From the NCBI RefSeq assembly GCF_947507565.1, contig NC_089193.1, positions 1,918,325-1,982,324 of the forward strand: a stretch of DNA of 64,000 nucleotides. Reading direction: 5' to 3'. Of the stretch, positions 23,048 to 34,900 are shown piece by piece (positions within the stretch are counted from its first letter, which is position 1; every line of letters begins with the position of its first letter). Position numbers and translations under genes: made by a program. Below the pieces are notes generated by a model. The model saw nothing but the letters and a program-made list of their open reading frames with translations, had not been told where the DNA came from and ran no database searches. Source of the stretch: Oscarella lobularis (taxonomy: Eukaryota; Porifera; Homoscleromorpha; Homosclerophorida; Oscarellidae).

Positions 23048-26000
23048 TCATGCGGTTAGCGTTCTTAGGTTCCAAGCGGCTTCGTCTTTGGAGAGACGAG
23101 ACAGATGGGCGTAGCCTTTGACTGTTTGAAGATTCGAGAGGAAATCCGCTTTCGCCTACACAACGATTATGGATTGTATTATTAATTACTTAGATTTATT
23201 TATATGGTACTTTGACAGCTGATTTTTCTTGGAGGTCACGCAATTTCTCAGGCAAATTTATCTGAAACTCCGACTCAATGCACGGTTTTTCTAACCTAGA
23301 CACATACTTTCTCTCCGGCCTGATAAATTTCCATCATCTGTAATGCAGTAAATAAGAGAAAAACTAAAGAATCTAGACCGTATCCCCTACCTTCTCAACA
23401 AACGCGTCAGTCTTAGAAAGAACGTCCTGGCAGCACGACAGCATCTTCACAAAGAAATCCTAGCTTACGGACTAATTTCTATGGATAGTATCATTCCTAC
23501 TTTTTCGAGTTTAGACAAAACTTGCTGAAAGTCGTGGTTTGCTCTACTCTTTACAGATGAGACTACTACTAGTTTCTGTGCAAAGATAGGAATTTTTTTC
23601 TCGCTGTTAATTAATTAATTAATTAATTAATTAATATCGTGGCTCTACCTCGTTTTCTTCTGTCAAAAGTTCTTCCATTTTGATTCCACTTCTATGAGCT
23701 TGAATCGTGCAAGCTTTGACTGCTTCATACAAGGTAGCAGACGACGTAAAGCCGCACGATTTCTGCGAGAAGGAAGTCTAGTAAAAAAGCGGTCTAAATA
23801 GTGTGCAATTACTTTGAACTCTTCGATAGCCACGTGAAAATTGATTTTGACGAGGGAGGATTTTTTCAGAGTCTCCGGGAATGTCTGATAAATAGGATAA
23901 TCTAGGACTCGATTATTGAGTTCGCTTATCACTTGAAATACGGCGTCCATATCCGGAATCCCAATGGGTCTCATTTTGAACTAAAAAAATCAATCAAAAA
24001 TGAAGTAAAATAAATAAAACATACTTTTGAAACGGACTTGGCAAAGGCATTCATGTCAAACAAGCACTCCTTCTTCAATTTAATTAATTAAAACAAAGAT
24101 ATAATTATCCATAGCTCACCTCTTGCGACACAGCCGTCTCAAACTCGACGTGAACAAAAATCGTTGCCCCAGGCAAAGGGTCTCCCTTCTTAGATAGGAG
24201 AGGAACGTGTCTATAGCCTAGCACACAATTCTCCCCAAGTCTCTTATCTAACAGCTAAGCGTACCCGTTTGTATGCTTGACACTGGCAGACAAAACTGCC
24301 CAATAAAATCATCTCCGACGAAATCGTCGTCGAGAACGGAAAAGCGAAGTATGGCGACGTCGGGAAATTTTAAAAAATACTGAAAGGTTTCGCTCCAAAC
24401 GGGATTGAAACCTTGGGGGATATTTATTAATTAAGGGCTTTGATTGGAGAGCGATTCCAAGTCTTACCGTTGTTCGTACACGCCTTCGTTTTGCCGCGAT
24501 AATTGTCTTCGCCTATCCCGTGCACGTCGATCACAACAAAGGGATCAATAACCTTGGAGAAATGAGTCTAATATGAGACAAACCCGGGTGTCTTACCTCT
24601 CCTTTTGCACCGGAATCAGGAGGCTTAGGAAGCCGCTGCCCACTAATAACCTATAGGAAAATTTATAATTATTAATTTATTTCTAAAGAGCGCGGACTTT
24701 GATTTTCATTAGCATAGGCAGTACACCTGGAATCACATCGCCTTGGTCGAAAACGACGTAAGAAAACGCTAGAAAAAAACCTCCTAAGCTGGAAGAACAT
24801 AATAATCAATGTCTTTACGTACGCGTTCGCAATATCTCGGGTTTGAGAACGTAGCCACAGGCGCCGTTAATTTGAAAGCGACCGTTATTCAAGTCCATTT
24901 CTTCGCCGTCAGTTTGATAATTCAAAGCAACTGAGAAAACCCGATTATTTGCTTTGATTTCTCCCCATTTTCTTTACCTATTTGGCATCCCACGTTCCAT
25001 GCCGTTTGGGGATTGTAATTGCTCGACGTAAAGCGATTTCCAGCCGGATAAATTCGGCTCAACTGACGCTTATTGTAGTCAATAAATTCCGATGAACTCG
25101 AGGACGAAAGCGAGAGCATTTTATTCTCCGAAAACGACGACATTTGATACGTCTTGCCTTGGGGCAAAAACGCTCAAAATTTCAATTAAAATGTTATCTG
25201 CTAGCCCACCGAATTTAGAAGAAATAGAAAACGACTCGAAGTGCACGCTTTGTACGTAGGAAACGAGGTCTGATAGCTCCTTTGCTAGCTTAGCCTTTTT
25301 CTTCTATACATCTACGCTATTTTCTATGTATGACGTTTCCCCCTGTACCTTCTTTTTTCCATCAGTTTCATCTCCATCCGATCCTTGCTCTTCTTCGTCT
25401 TCATCCGACGACACTTCCGCGTCATCTGCGACTTCAGGTGCCAACTTTTTACCCTAGAACACGTCTGCTAAAAAATCCAACCGAACAAAGTCTCTTTTTA
25501 ATTGACTTTGATAAGAAATTTTCCCCTCAGACTCTCAGGAGATGGTAGAATCGACGGATCAGGCAATGCAGAGTACAGTTTCTCTATAAAAACCCTAAGT
25601 AAGTTGAGAAATTTTTCACAGAATTACCACCTCCAAGAATCTCCTTCATATAGTGAGCCATTTTTTGTTGCATTGGAATGCTACAGTGATTCTCCAGAGA
25701 GAGAATAACCGGGTAACTACAAGACCATCTCTCCAAAAAAATAAAAAAAAGAATTAGGACATACTCAGACGTCGCAAAGGCAGACTCATTAATAGCCTCA
25801 ATGACGTCTCTAAACAATATGTGACTAGTTAGAGTGCGTCCGTGATAAATTTCCGGCTCGTCGTCACCGTCCCAACAATCCACTAAATATTTTTTAAAAG
25901 GGTTTTCAAAATATCTCGATAATAGGCTCTGCTTACACTCAACGCAACGACAACCCATTTTCAACGCTCTAACGTACATTTCCACGCTAGAACTGCTCTT

Positions 26001-27502
26001 TAACTGATCACCAGTCAAATATCTTTACGCAGAAACGTTCGGTGGAGAAGTAATGAAGATGTATCTATTACGTATTGTGAGACGAAGCGATGTAGTAGTG
26101 ACTTAGAGGTTGATTCATGTCTTGGTACATTTCGCGGTGACTAGGGTTCAATATTCTCAATTTTCTGCTCAGTAAAAAGTGGGTGAACCCTGCGCGCGTG
26201 CGAGTGAGCGAAGGAACGCGTGTCTGTGCATTCGGATACCGTCGACGGAAAGCTCGCGCTTTTCTTTCCGCTCTTCGGCGGGTTCAAACTCTTGGATAAT
26301 TTCCTCGCAATCTTTGACTGAAACGTGGGTCATCTAGACGCGCCCCAATAACAAAAACTCTATATACATATCTAATGATTACCCCTTGATCTATAGAAAG
26401 AAATTCTCTAAGTTCTTTGGCACTTAAAAAGTCCCAACTCTTTGAGTATCTAAATTTTGACTCGCGTGGATTTATAGGCACGTTATCTAATTAATTAACC
26501 TCATTAGGATGTGATAGATTTCTGGTCTCGTCGAAAGTTCCTGATAAAGTCGAACAAATTCATCGTAACCTAATCTCCCGCTCGAATCGACGTCATATTC
26601 CTATCACGTGAATAGATAAAAATTAATCGAGATTTTTTCTCTCCTCGCCTTGAATTTGGCTTTTAATTTCGTAGGCGATAAACCGACATTCAACGCATTT
26701 GCCATAGTGAGAAACTCAACTTCGTTTACGGATCCCCTCCCACTTTTATCCGCCTGCTGAAAATGCTTACGAACCCAATGATCATGTGACCTACTACCGG
26801 CCGTCTTTTCAGCTACAATAAATCGAATTTCTAAATATTTGGCTTTGGATTTTGATTGCCTAGTCACCGAAATTTTCGTCCATGAGACACTTGAGTCCTG
26901 TGACCCACGTATCGGCTGTCTGAGGCGACTCAGCCACGAGATCAAGGCACCCAAAGTCGGCCCCGTGTATTATAGAGAAACTTCGACTCGCTTCGAAGTT
27001 TCTCTTGTGTTTGGCAAACGTTTCTGTGCACTGACCAATCCTAACTTCCCTAATCGTTCTCACGGCAACTAAGGAATCGAAAAATGGGGTTTTTTTTCGA
27101 CTTTTTTTCTACCCCCTACTTCTAGACGCTTCGCGTTTCTTTCTCGTAGGCAACCAAGTGATATAATCCGCTGCTTCAGTCAAAGCGTAAGACCTGCGAT
27201 ACTGGCGGCGCCCTCGTAATTTCACAAAATCGGCACCATTTTTCATTGCTTTCAAGCAATGCTCCACTACATACACGCGCGCGCGCATTCGAGTTGCTAC
27301 AGATCGCGCGCTACAATCTACGCTCACCTGACGTTATAGGAGGCAGTTCTTTTGGGTTGTGTTGCCTGCGAAACGTCACCTGTTTAACTCGCGTCAAAGC
27401 GCCACACTCTGCGGAGTCGGAAGCCTCTAGTGGAACTTCGGGTTTCTCTTCTTTAGACCCGGATTCGACGTCATGGGAATTCGTTTCTTGTACGGTTTCC
27501 AT
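23048..27502 (-). CDS. PRIP/PLC-L-type phosphoinositide phospholipase C, copy 2 (tandem paralogue)
   Basis: Same domain order as copy 1: N-terminal region; PH domain ([15 protein letters not shown], then [13 protein letters not shown]); EF-hands; X domain with [16 protein letters not shown] and LSLENHCS; acidic linker; Y domain ([16 protein letters not shown]); C2; helical tail ending in WNLRTLTA and TGA at 23048-23050. Catalytic residues are retained. The N-terminal exon contains VKQVTF, an RVxF-type protein phosphatase 1 docking motif, ahead of the PH domain, where vertebrate PRIP has KTVSF. The start at 27502 (METVQETN) is one of two in-frame ATGs, so the N-terminus may be longer. The tail is more diverged than in copy 1. 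The two genes arose by tandem duplication. Confidence 0.86.
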
Positions 27503-27685
27503 TGGGGCTCGCGAAAACGAAGCGAAGGCGGCCACACCCGGTTGTAAATTTATTCTCGTGTGATCAATTACATCCCCCACGCAGTTTTCGAACCAACGAA
27601 TCATACCTACCTTTATATACGCGATCTTTGGTCTCATTCGAACGCCTAGAACTATGATTAGAAATCGCTACGGGTCGCCTACGAG

Positions 27686-29223
27686 CTATTTTACCAAACG
27701 AAAACTATTCTCTTGCTCTCTGCGACGAGCCTCGCTCATTCTAGACACCTCTTCTACTTTTTTCTTTAGAGTAGCTAAGGGAGAATTAATATCTCCTAAA
27801 TTACCTATCTATCTATTTCCTTTACCTGCATTTTGATCGACCCACTGTAGCGACTCCATATGAAGATTTAGTATCTTCGCAATGCCCTGAATCTAGTCGG
27901 AGTCTCTCGCCTCTACGAATTGCGCTTTGTTATCTGTTTCTTACCGGTGCCATGTTGCTTTCGCTTTCCGCTGACTGAGTGTTCAAATGCTCGACGATTT
28001 CCCTCAAATCTTGACCCATACGTTTGAGCTGGCTGTCGAGACTTTCAGCCAATTGATAGCTAGATAATATAAGTTGAATAAATGTATGTATTTGAGGAGT
28101 TTTCGCGCGGACGTTCGCTGTCTTTCTTGGTCGGTGTGCTGAGCGAAACTGGACACGTCCTGGTTCTTCATAGTGTCTTCTAATGAGACTAGAACCTCTT
28201 CTAAGTCGCTCTGCTGAGCTGTGATGAAATCCAGCTCATTTTCAAGCCTCCAAAGTAATTATTTTAGGTGAAAAATAAGAATTAATGAGGGAGAGAATAC
28301 CTCTGTTGATTCGTCTTGATTTCTTCCACTTCCGCGTTTAATTTGAGAATTCTGTCTGCATTTCCGATTAATAATTGATCCCAATTATTGATCTGTTTCG
28401 CCTGCTCTACGAACAGTCTCTCCTGCTCCTCAAGCTCAACACTCCACTACCCCAAAAATTACTAATTAAAAAATAATTTTCTTCTATTACCTTATTAATT
28501 TGATCCTCAAGTTTTTTATACGTTAACTTCGGACCAGAAGGTCCAGCTCTAAAACTCCTATCTCCATTTTTTCAATATAAATTGAAGAAACAACTCACGG
28601 TGGAACTGGTCCTGAAGACAATGTAGGGACACCAGTACTAGTAGCTACAGTTGTGGCCTGCAATCTCAATCCAGTTCCAAGACTTGTAGCTGCAGTAGAA
28701 GTAGCAGTAGTAGCACTAGACTGTGAGAGAGACAGTCCCCCGGAGCTTGCGCTTGAAAGTCCAAGCGCTGGACCTATAATTAATTAATTATTTTTTTAAT
28801 TTGTCCATGATAATAATTTATTTTTTATTTTTTATGATAACCTGTGCTTGTTGGTTGCTGGCCCAGGCTTAGACCTCCTCCTCCTCCGAGTTTGAGGCCT
28901 CCTCCTATTCCTGTTCCTAGTTGGAGGCCTCCTCCTGTTCCTGTTCCCAGTTTGAGGCCTCCTTGTGGTGCTGTGCTCGTTTGGAGTTGGATTTGGGGGC
29001 CCCGATTCGCGGGGAGGCTTCCGAGAGTGAGGGAACCGCCCACTGCCGTTGATTTTGGTAGCTGGGACGTTGCGAGAAGAAGTGGTGCCGTTGCAGGCGG
29101 TGCAGACAGTTGAGACGCCAGTTGGGATCCCAAAGGAACCCCGCTTAGACTGCTTTGTTGAGTCGACATCGGATTGAGCCTTAGAGGCTGCGATAACGAT
29201 CCTTGAAGAGGATTGGTCGCCAT
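27686..29223 (-). CDS. NUP62: Nucleoporin p62 (Nsp1 C-terminal family) lacking FG repeats
   Basis: The ATG at 29223 opens MATNPLQGSLSQPL. The N-terminal ~235 residues are Gly/Ser/Thr/Ala/Leu-rich with repeats such as GGLKLG, GGLQLG, GGLSLG and GSLTLG, and contain no phenylalanine. The C-terminal coiled-coil half is clearly Nup62: KLTYKKLEDQINKWSVELEE, ELDFITAQQSDLEE, ESLDSQLKRMGQDL, EIVEHLNTQ and HMESLQWVDQNA, ending VEEVSRMSEARRREQE...FRLVK and TAG at 27686-27688. This part forms the Nup62-Nup54-Nup58 trimer of the central channel. The FG region normally binds importins, and its replacement by LG-type repeats is the striking feature. A broken copy of the 5' end lies at 36586-36925. Confidence 0.9.
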
Positions 29224-29485
29224 TAGGAATTTCTACGTGCAGGCTCAACGCGCGCTACAAGTAGTCTACAAATAATTGCCGAGCTGCTATCATATACCTG
29301 TAGCTGCCATGACATCTGCGGCAAACACCTGACATTCACAATGACCTGTCCCTGACTTTGTACAGGAGTCTTTTTAATTAAAACGTAAGTATTTTTGTTA
29401 CTCGATCACCACGTCACAGTGACACGTGCCCGAGTCCCTTGAGTCCCCTAGCTTGGTCAGGCTCGATCCTTGGTTTTGCTGAAAA
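29224..29485. promoter_or_regulatory. Divergent promoter region between NUP62 and gene X1
   Basis: 262 bp separate the divergent start codons. Its first part (to about 29260) and the element ACCTGTCCCTGACTTTGTAC (29344-29363) recur upstream of X2 (36960-36979), so the promoter was part of the duplicated block. The rest has diverged. Confidence 0.45.
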
Positions 29486-31092
29486 ATGAATCGTCTAATC
29501 GCTGAAAAAATCGAAGGCTGCAGCAATCGCCTTATCGCTAAAGTCATACAATGCGCGTTGAGTAGTAGCGGTGGTCAACATGACATTGATTGGAAAAATT
29601 TCGATGAATCGCTTTCCAGGATTATTTCAGGAAAGCCCCAGGCCGAGAAATTCCATTCTCAGTTCAGAGAGCTGGGGGAAATGATGCTAAAGGAGATGAT
29701 CCTAACTGAGGTCCGCGGGGCCGAGGGCCATATCGAAAGTACTCAAGTTCGCCGCGAAGAGCTCGAAAAAGGCCTCATCCCTGCGGACAAGAGTAGACAG
29801 CAGCCAAAAGCTTCAACCCGCCAGTGCGATCATTGGGTGCTGTGTTGTCTAACTGCAATGGCGAACCGGTATTACTATATAGTAATAACGTTGCATGCGT
29901 TTAGTGAAATTCCGATTGTAATACAGAAACCCCAAGAAGCTGTTGGAACTTCTCGGAGTCACGGTGCCGCACGATCATCCTGACAGTGTCATGGACAAAC
30001 AATTAGCTGCCAGTGCGGATACGGCGATGGATGATCGAGAGAGAGACTGGGACGAGGCTTCTACTACGTGTAGCGCTGAGGTGAACAGAGAGAATCCGTG
30101 TACGATACATTTACTTGAAGCTAGTTGATAATAGCCGTCTCGATCGGATCCTGATGGCAATATAGGCACAACACAGCCGCGTACACCTGACGCTCGACAA
30201 CTGGTTCACATTGATTCTCAGCCGAGTCCGGCGTCCATGACGACGCAGGAAAAGCTTCGGGTAGAGTTTTCACCATCAACCCGCTCAGGTGTGCCAGCAA
30301 TATATCATTCAAATCAATTTTGTTGTAACACTTTTCAAAGGCCTTTCAACGACTCCACTTTATTGCAGTGAACATCAAGATATACGGCCTCCCCCCGATC
30401 CTCAAAAACTGATATCCTATCTACTACGTCACGCGAAGAACGCCGAGATGTTTCTAAGATGGGAGTTCGGTAACCTGCACAAGTTGAGAAGCGAAGTGCT
30501 GAACCTCTGCTGGAAGACGTCAGCGATACCTATCATCCTCCTCAAAGCTGTTTACGAATCTGTTCACTCTTCTGCTGCGACGCCCGTCGCCCAAAACCAT
30601 GTTGTGGAGCAGCGAGAGTTTTGGTTGCTCGATGAGTGCTGCACAGAATGCAGATTCGGAACGCTCATCACAAAAATTCGTAAAGAGCTTGCCGAAAAGG
30701 TGAAGGAGCTTTGGCTTGCGCCTGAAGAGTTAGTCAACTTTCAACATATCCTGTACATCACGTTTGTTAAAGAACATTATGGTGAAAGGCCATCTACACA
30801 ATAAATAAATAAATAAATAAATAAATTGGGGTTTTTGTTAGATCCGAAGAAAAACGTATCTAAAGCCTGGGGTCATTGCTGGGATAGCCTTCATTCAAAG
30901 GAAAGAAAAGCCGACTTCAGGCAAATACAAAGTGCCCTAGAGGAGCTGGCGTCTGACGTTGTCGAATTTATTACGTGCGCCGCTTCCAGAAAAGAGAAAT
31001 CTTTTCAGCAATATAACCAGCTCGATGATTTTAAGCAACTGTTTCAAATGTGTGCAGCTTACTCGAGTGCCATATGTACGACACCCAAGTGA
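29486..31092 (+). CDS. Gene X1: unrecognised helical protein, 4 exons, first copy
   Basis: Exons 29486-29868, 29927-30080, 30289-30781 and 30842-31092 join in phase to 426 residues. No signal peptide or membrane segment is seen, so it is probably intracellular. The N-terminus (RLIAEKIEGCSNRLIAK, SQFRELGEMMLKEM) and the C-terminal two exons (FGNLHKLRSEVLNLCWKTS, PIILLKAVYESVHS, FQQYNQLDDFKQLF) are predicted largely alpha-helical and align with gene X2 at roughly half identity by eye. Compared with X2 it lacks the small Ser/Asn-rich third exon and the 5' part of the following exon. The alternative reading of 30115-30288 would require a frameshift, whereas using the acceptor at 30288 keeps the frame. 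I do not recognise the family. Confidence 0.6.
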
Positions 31093-31965
31093 CAAGAGAT
31101 TAAGGTTAATTATTTAATTATTTAATTAATTGGCCGAAATATTGTCTCTTTGCAAAGTATTTCAAGTTGCTTCATCAATGTATCGTTCTGTGACGCAATA
31201 AGTGATCTAAAATGATGCTTGTCCTCAAAGTTTCGCCCATGCACTTCGCACATTGTTACGTACGGTGGCCGCTATATGAACTCAAGTAGAAGCTAACAGA
31301 ACCATTGAGACGCTAGTTGGGATCCCAAAAGGAGCCCCGCTTAGACTACTTTGTGGGTCGGGAAATTAATTCGCGGTTTTTGAGCTTACCGCGAAATTTA
31401 AGCGCATCGCTTTGGCAGTCTGTGGCGGCGACGTATTTGTTCTTGTACGCACGATAGTTCACTTAGCGCCTATACCCCAATCCACGCCCTCCGGTGTCAC
31501 GAACGCCTAATCAATTATTGTCAGATCAAATCATTGGGAGTTGAAATAGTTTCGGACTCCCTGTTGTTATCTTGACTGGATTTTGTTGTCGTAACAACAG
31601 TGTCCTGGCTTAGGTTCATTAGAACTAATTTGGTGTGAATAATAACAATAATTGAGCACCTCCATGGAGTCGGGATGACTCATGTTTCATCTCCTAACTA
31701 TTTAACAAAATTTCTTCCACTGCACTGCAAGACGAGCTCTTTTCAAATCGCCTCATTAGTGCGTCCGCCCAAGATTCGCCCCTCCCCTTCGCTCGTCAGC
31801 CTCGGCGACGAGTCCGTGCCAAGAACAGTCTATTCACAGTTCGCTACCGGATTTGGATCGAGTCATTCGTGCTCGTCCGCGCCGAGCGAGCGCAGCCTAA
31901 ACGGTCTCTTTAGCGAACATATTTTTTTGGCCCTATTTACATCTTCCGGTTGCCGAAAGACAAAA
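31093..31965. other. Spacer with a short NUP62-derived piece and the Y1 5' flank
   Basis: No gene of its own. From about 31400 onward it is nearly identical to 39010-39550 upstream of Y2, so it marks conserved promoter and 5' UTR of gene Y. A fragment of the NUP62 5' exon lies at 31304-31360. Confidence 0.5.
31304..31360 (-). pseudogene. Short NUP62 5'-exon fragment
   Basis: The sequence TTGAGACGC.AGTTGGGATC...GGAGCCCCGCTTAGACT.CTTTGT matches the NUP62 first exon at about 29110-29160 with a few substitutions. It is isolated from any frame. The same piece is also present in the larger copy at 36777-36830. It shows that NUP62 sequence has been copied into this locus at least twice. Confidence 0.65.
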
Positions 31966-34900
31966 ATGACCCTCGCCCGCGGCGTCATTCGACTACTGAC
32001 CCTCATAATGGCATGCGTTTGGCGCGTGCAGTCGAGTGCGACGCAGCGCTTGACCGTTCGCATAATCAACGTTTTTCCGAGTTCCGACGGAGTTGCCGCC
32101 ACGATTTACGACGGCAACGGCGCGCCACTTATCAACGTATCGTACAACGAAACAAAAGTCGTAACCCTCCCACTCAACTCGTCGATTCAAGTCGCTCGAG
32201 GAAACGGTAAGAAGAGGCTGCTTCTAGAAGCTGTATCGTATACGCAATCGCGTTGCGGTGGCGGACCTCATTGCAGCCCAGACTAGAGTCTCCTTGCAAG
32301 CTCTATTGTGCGTAATATGTAGAACGTGTCAATGTGACGCGGCGCCTCGAGTCGGAAGCCGCCCTAGTCGTCAGCCAAAGTGATCAAGGCGACATGCAAG
32401 CCGACCTCATTCAAATGAACGATCGTCTGTCTGATGCTTCTCAATCGGGCCACGTCCAGCTGGCATTTTTTGATGCCAGTATCAAATACAGTTTGGGTGA
32501 GTGAGTACAGATAGGAAATAGGAAATAGTCCGTCCTCTATACTCCTTCTAGATTGTTCTGCTGTGAACGTTCGAACCCACGAAATGTTTCAGTTGAGCAA
32601 AGGGGTCAAAACAGACAATTACGCCCTAACACTAGTGCCCATAGGTGACTATGAATTCAAGGTAAACAAAGTTCTGAATACGTGTCGCGTGAATAAACTG
32701 TTGCACGCACGCCGCAGGTTTTTCCCAACAAAATGGTCAACCACGTCGACGACTTTAAAAATTCTATGTCCAGCACGAACACAGTTTGGGGCAATCTTCC
32801 GGTTACGAGTAAGTTTCACTTGATTATCATCCATGGCAACGGAAAGATTCCAAGCGAGTTCCCTGCTCGCATGGAAATCGTTCCCCCACCCGATCCCCCT
32901 ATCGGTCAACAACGCGGGCCGGAAGTGGATTTAATTATTATGAACGCCGTTAAAAGAAACGGTCGACTCCGAGTCAAAAAATATGCAAAACCGCTTCGCT
33001 ACGGGGAATGGGTCGTCGTGCGTACGTACATCGAAAAGGGGCACACTATTACGGTATCTCATACGAAATTCGGAGGTAGAAACGCTACGAGGACTTAACC
33101 CGTTGAGAATACGTTCTATCTAGATCGTCAAGTGACAGTTAAGGGCGACGTTCCGTACGTCGACGGCAAATGTTATCTTCTTGCCGAAGTCGTTAATCGA
33201 AAGAGTCATTTCATATTCGATTGCTGGCAAAACCGGAATATCCAAATATCTAACACTACGTCTTGGCTTCTGATAGTGAATTCGTTGACAAAGTGCAGTA
33301 GAATGAGTAAAAATGCTCTCTACATATACCGAATTCCGCTCAATTAATGTACTAGATGTGATTGGATACGGAAACATAAGCAGTAAGATTTGCAAAACAA
33401 ACTGCGAACAACTTCTGCTTCTTTCCGGAGATCTGGAGGAAGGCTACGCCACTAGAGCGGCATTTCCATCCGGACTACTCCAAGTGAAGGTGCGCTCCCC
33501 ATAAAAAATACCTCCTAAACTTCCTACTAACTAAACTACACGCAGTCCTATCCATACGACAATTCAATTGCAGACGACGTCGAATTTCTTAGCAGAAATG
33601 GAACAACGCCAGAAGTTTATTATCCCTTTCAGCCGCGCCAAACGTATTTCAGTGCGCTTATGGGCGAGTGCGAGAACGATGCTTATCCCCCTCAGTTCGT
33701 CATCGCTGCAGCTTTGGCGCCCCGTCTTGCGCCTACCGCTACCGTGCACGTCATTAACGTTTTCCCGAGTCCTAACAATGCGAAGGTCTACTACAACGGC
33801 AATCTGCTACTTAGCATCAAGTACAACGAGACAAAACGTGTGCTAATTGAGGTCAATTCGTCATTGGAGGTTACACAAGGGAACGGTAAGGAAACGGATG
33901 TGCGAGTGTCTTTGAGTGATTAAAAATTAGAGAGAGTCAATGTGGCCGGACGTGTCGAGTCCAAAGGCGCTTTGGTAATTAGCCAAAGTTCCCAGGGCCG
34001 TTTACAAGTCGATCTAATTCAACGGAGCGATAGTCAGTCCAGTCAGGATCAAGTAGAAATGATATTCTACAATGCTAGCATTGGCTACAGTTTGGGTATC
34101 GTATTTTTTACAGTCACGCAATGCACTGACTATAAATCTCTCTAGATTGCTTCGCTGTGAATAGTCGTTTGCAAAAAATGTTTCAATTGGGGAAAGGGGT
34201 TACACAGGGCAATTATAACCGAACGCTATTACCACCAGGTGACTACGAATTCAAGGTAACTCTATGGTGCGAATCTAGGCGGAGGCCTCATACGTTTTTC
34301 GCAGATTTTTCCCAGTAATAAAGTCCGTCACATTGACAACTACAAAAATTTCTTGCCAAGTACTAAGCCGATTACTGGTAATTTTCCGTTAGCGAGCAAG
34401 TGGAATCTTTTCGTTGTCTACGGCAACGGAAAATTACCGAACGAGTATCCGGCTCGTATGACAATCGCCCCTCAACCAAATCCGTCCACTACCCCCCACT
34501 TTGCTCCCAAAGTGGAGCTCATAATAATGAACACAGTCAGAAGCAGTGGTCTATTTAGAGTCAAAAACTACACAATGAATTCACTTCGCTACGGACGATG
34601 GATCATCTTGCACGAATACATTGAAAAGGGGCAGACACTCATCGCACATCATACCGATTTTGGAGGTGCAGTCGACTTCGTTTCGATAGACTAAACGATT
34701 TTAAAAAAATGTAAATGCTCTAGATCAGTCGGTCAAGGTGACGGGAAACGTTCCGTACGCGGAGGGAAAATGTGTTCTTGTGGCTGACTTGGTGAATAAA
34801 AAAGTTCATTACACTTTTAATTGCTGGCAAAACAGCAACATCAGCGTATCGAGTAACACGTCTTGGTTATTCTCAATGAGTGTACTCGAAGTATGCGGCG

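Noticed and set aside
30115..30300. X1 as a frameshifted pseudogene
   Set aside because: Reading 30115-30288 as exon needs a frameshift relative to the conserved downstream block, but the acceptor at 30287-30288 (CTCAG) joins exon 2 to exon 3 in phase, so the gene can be intact.
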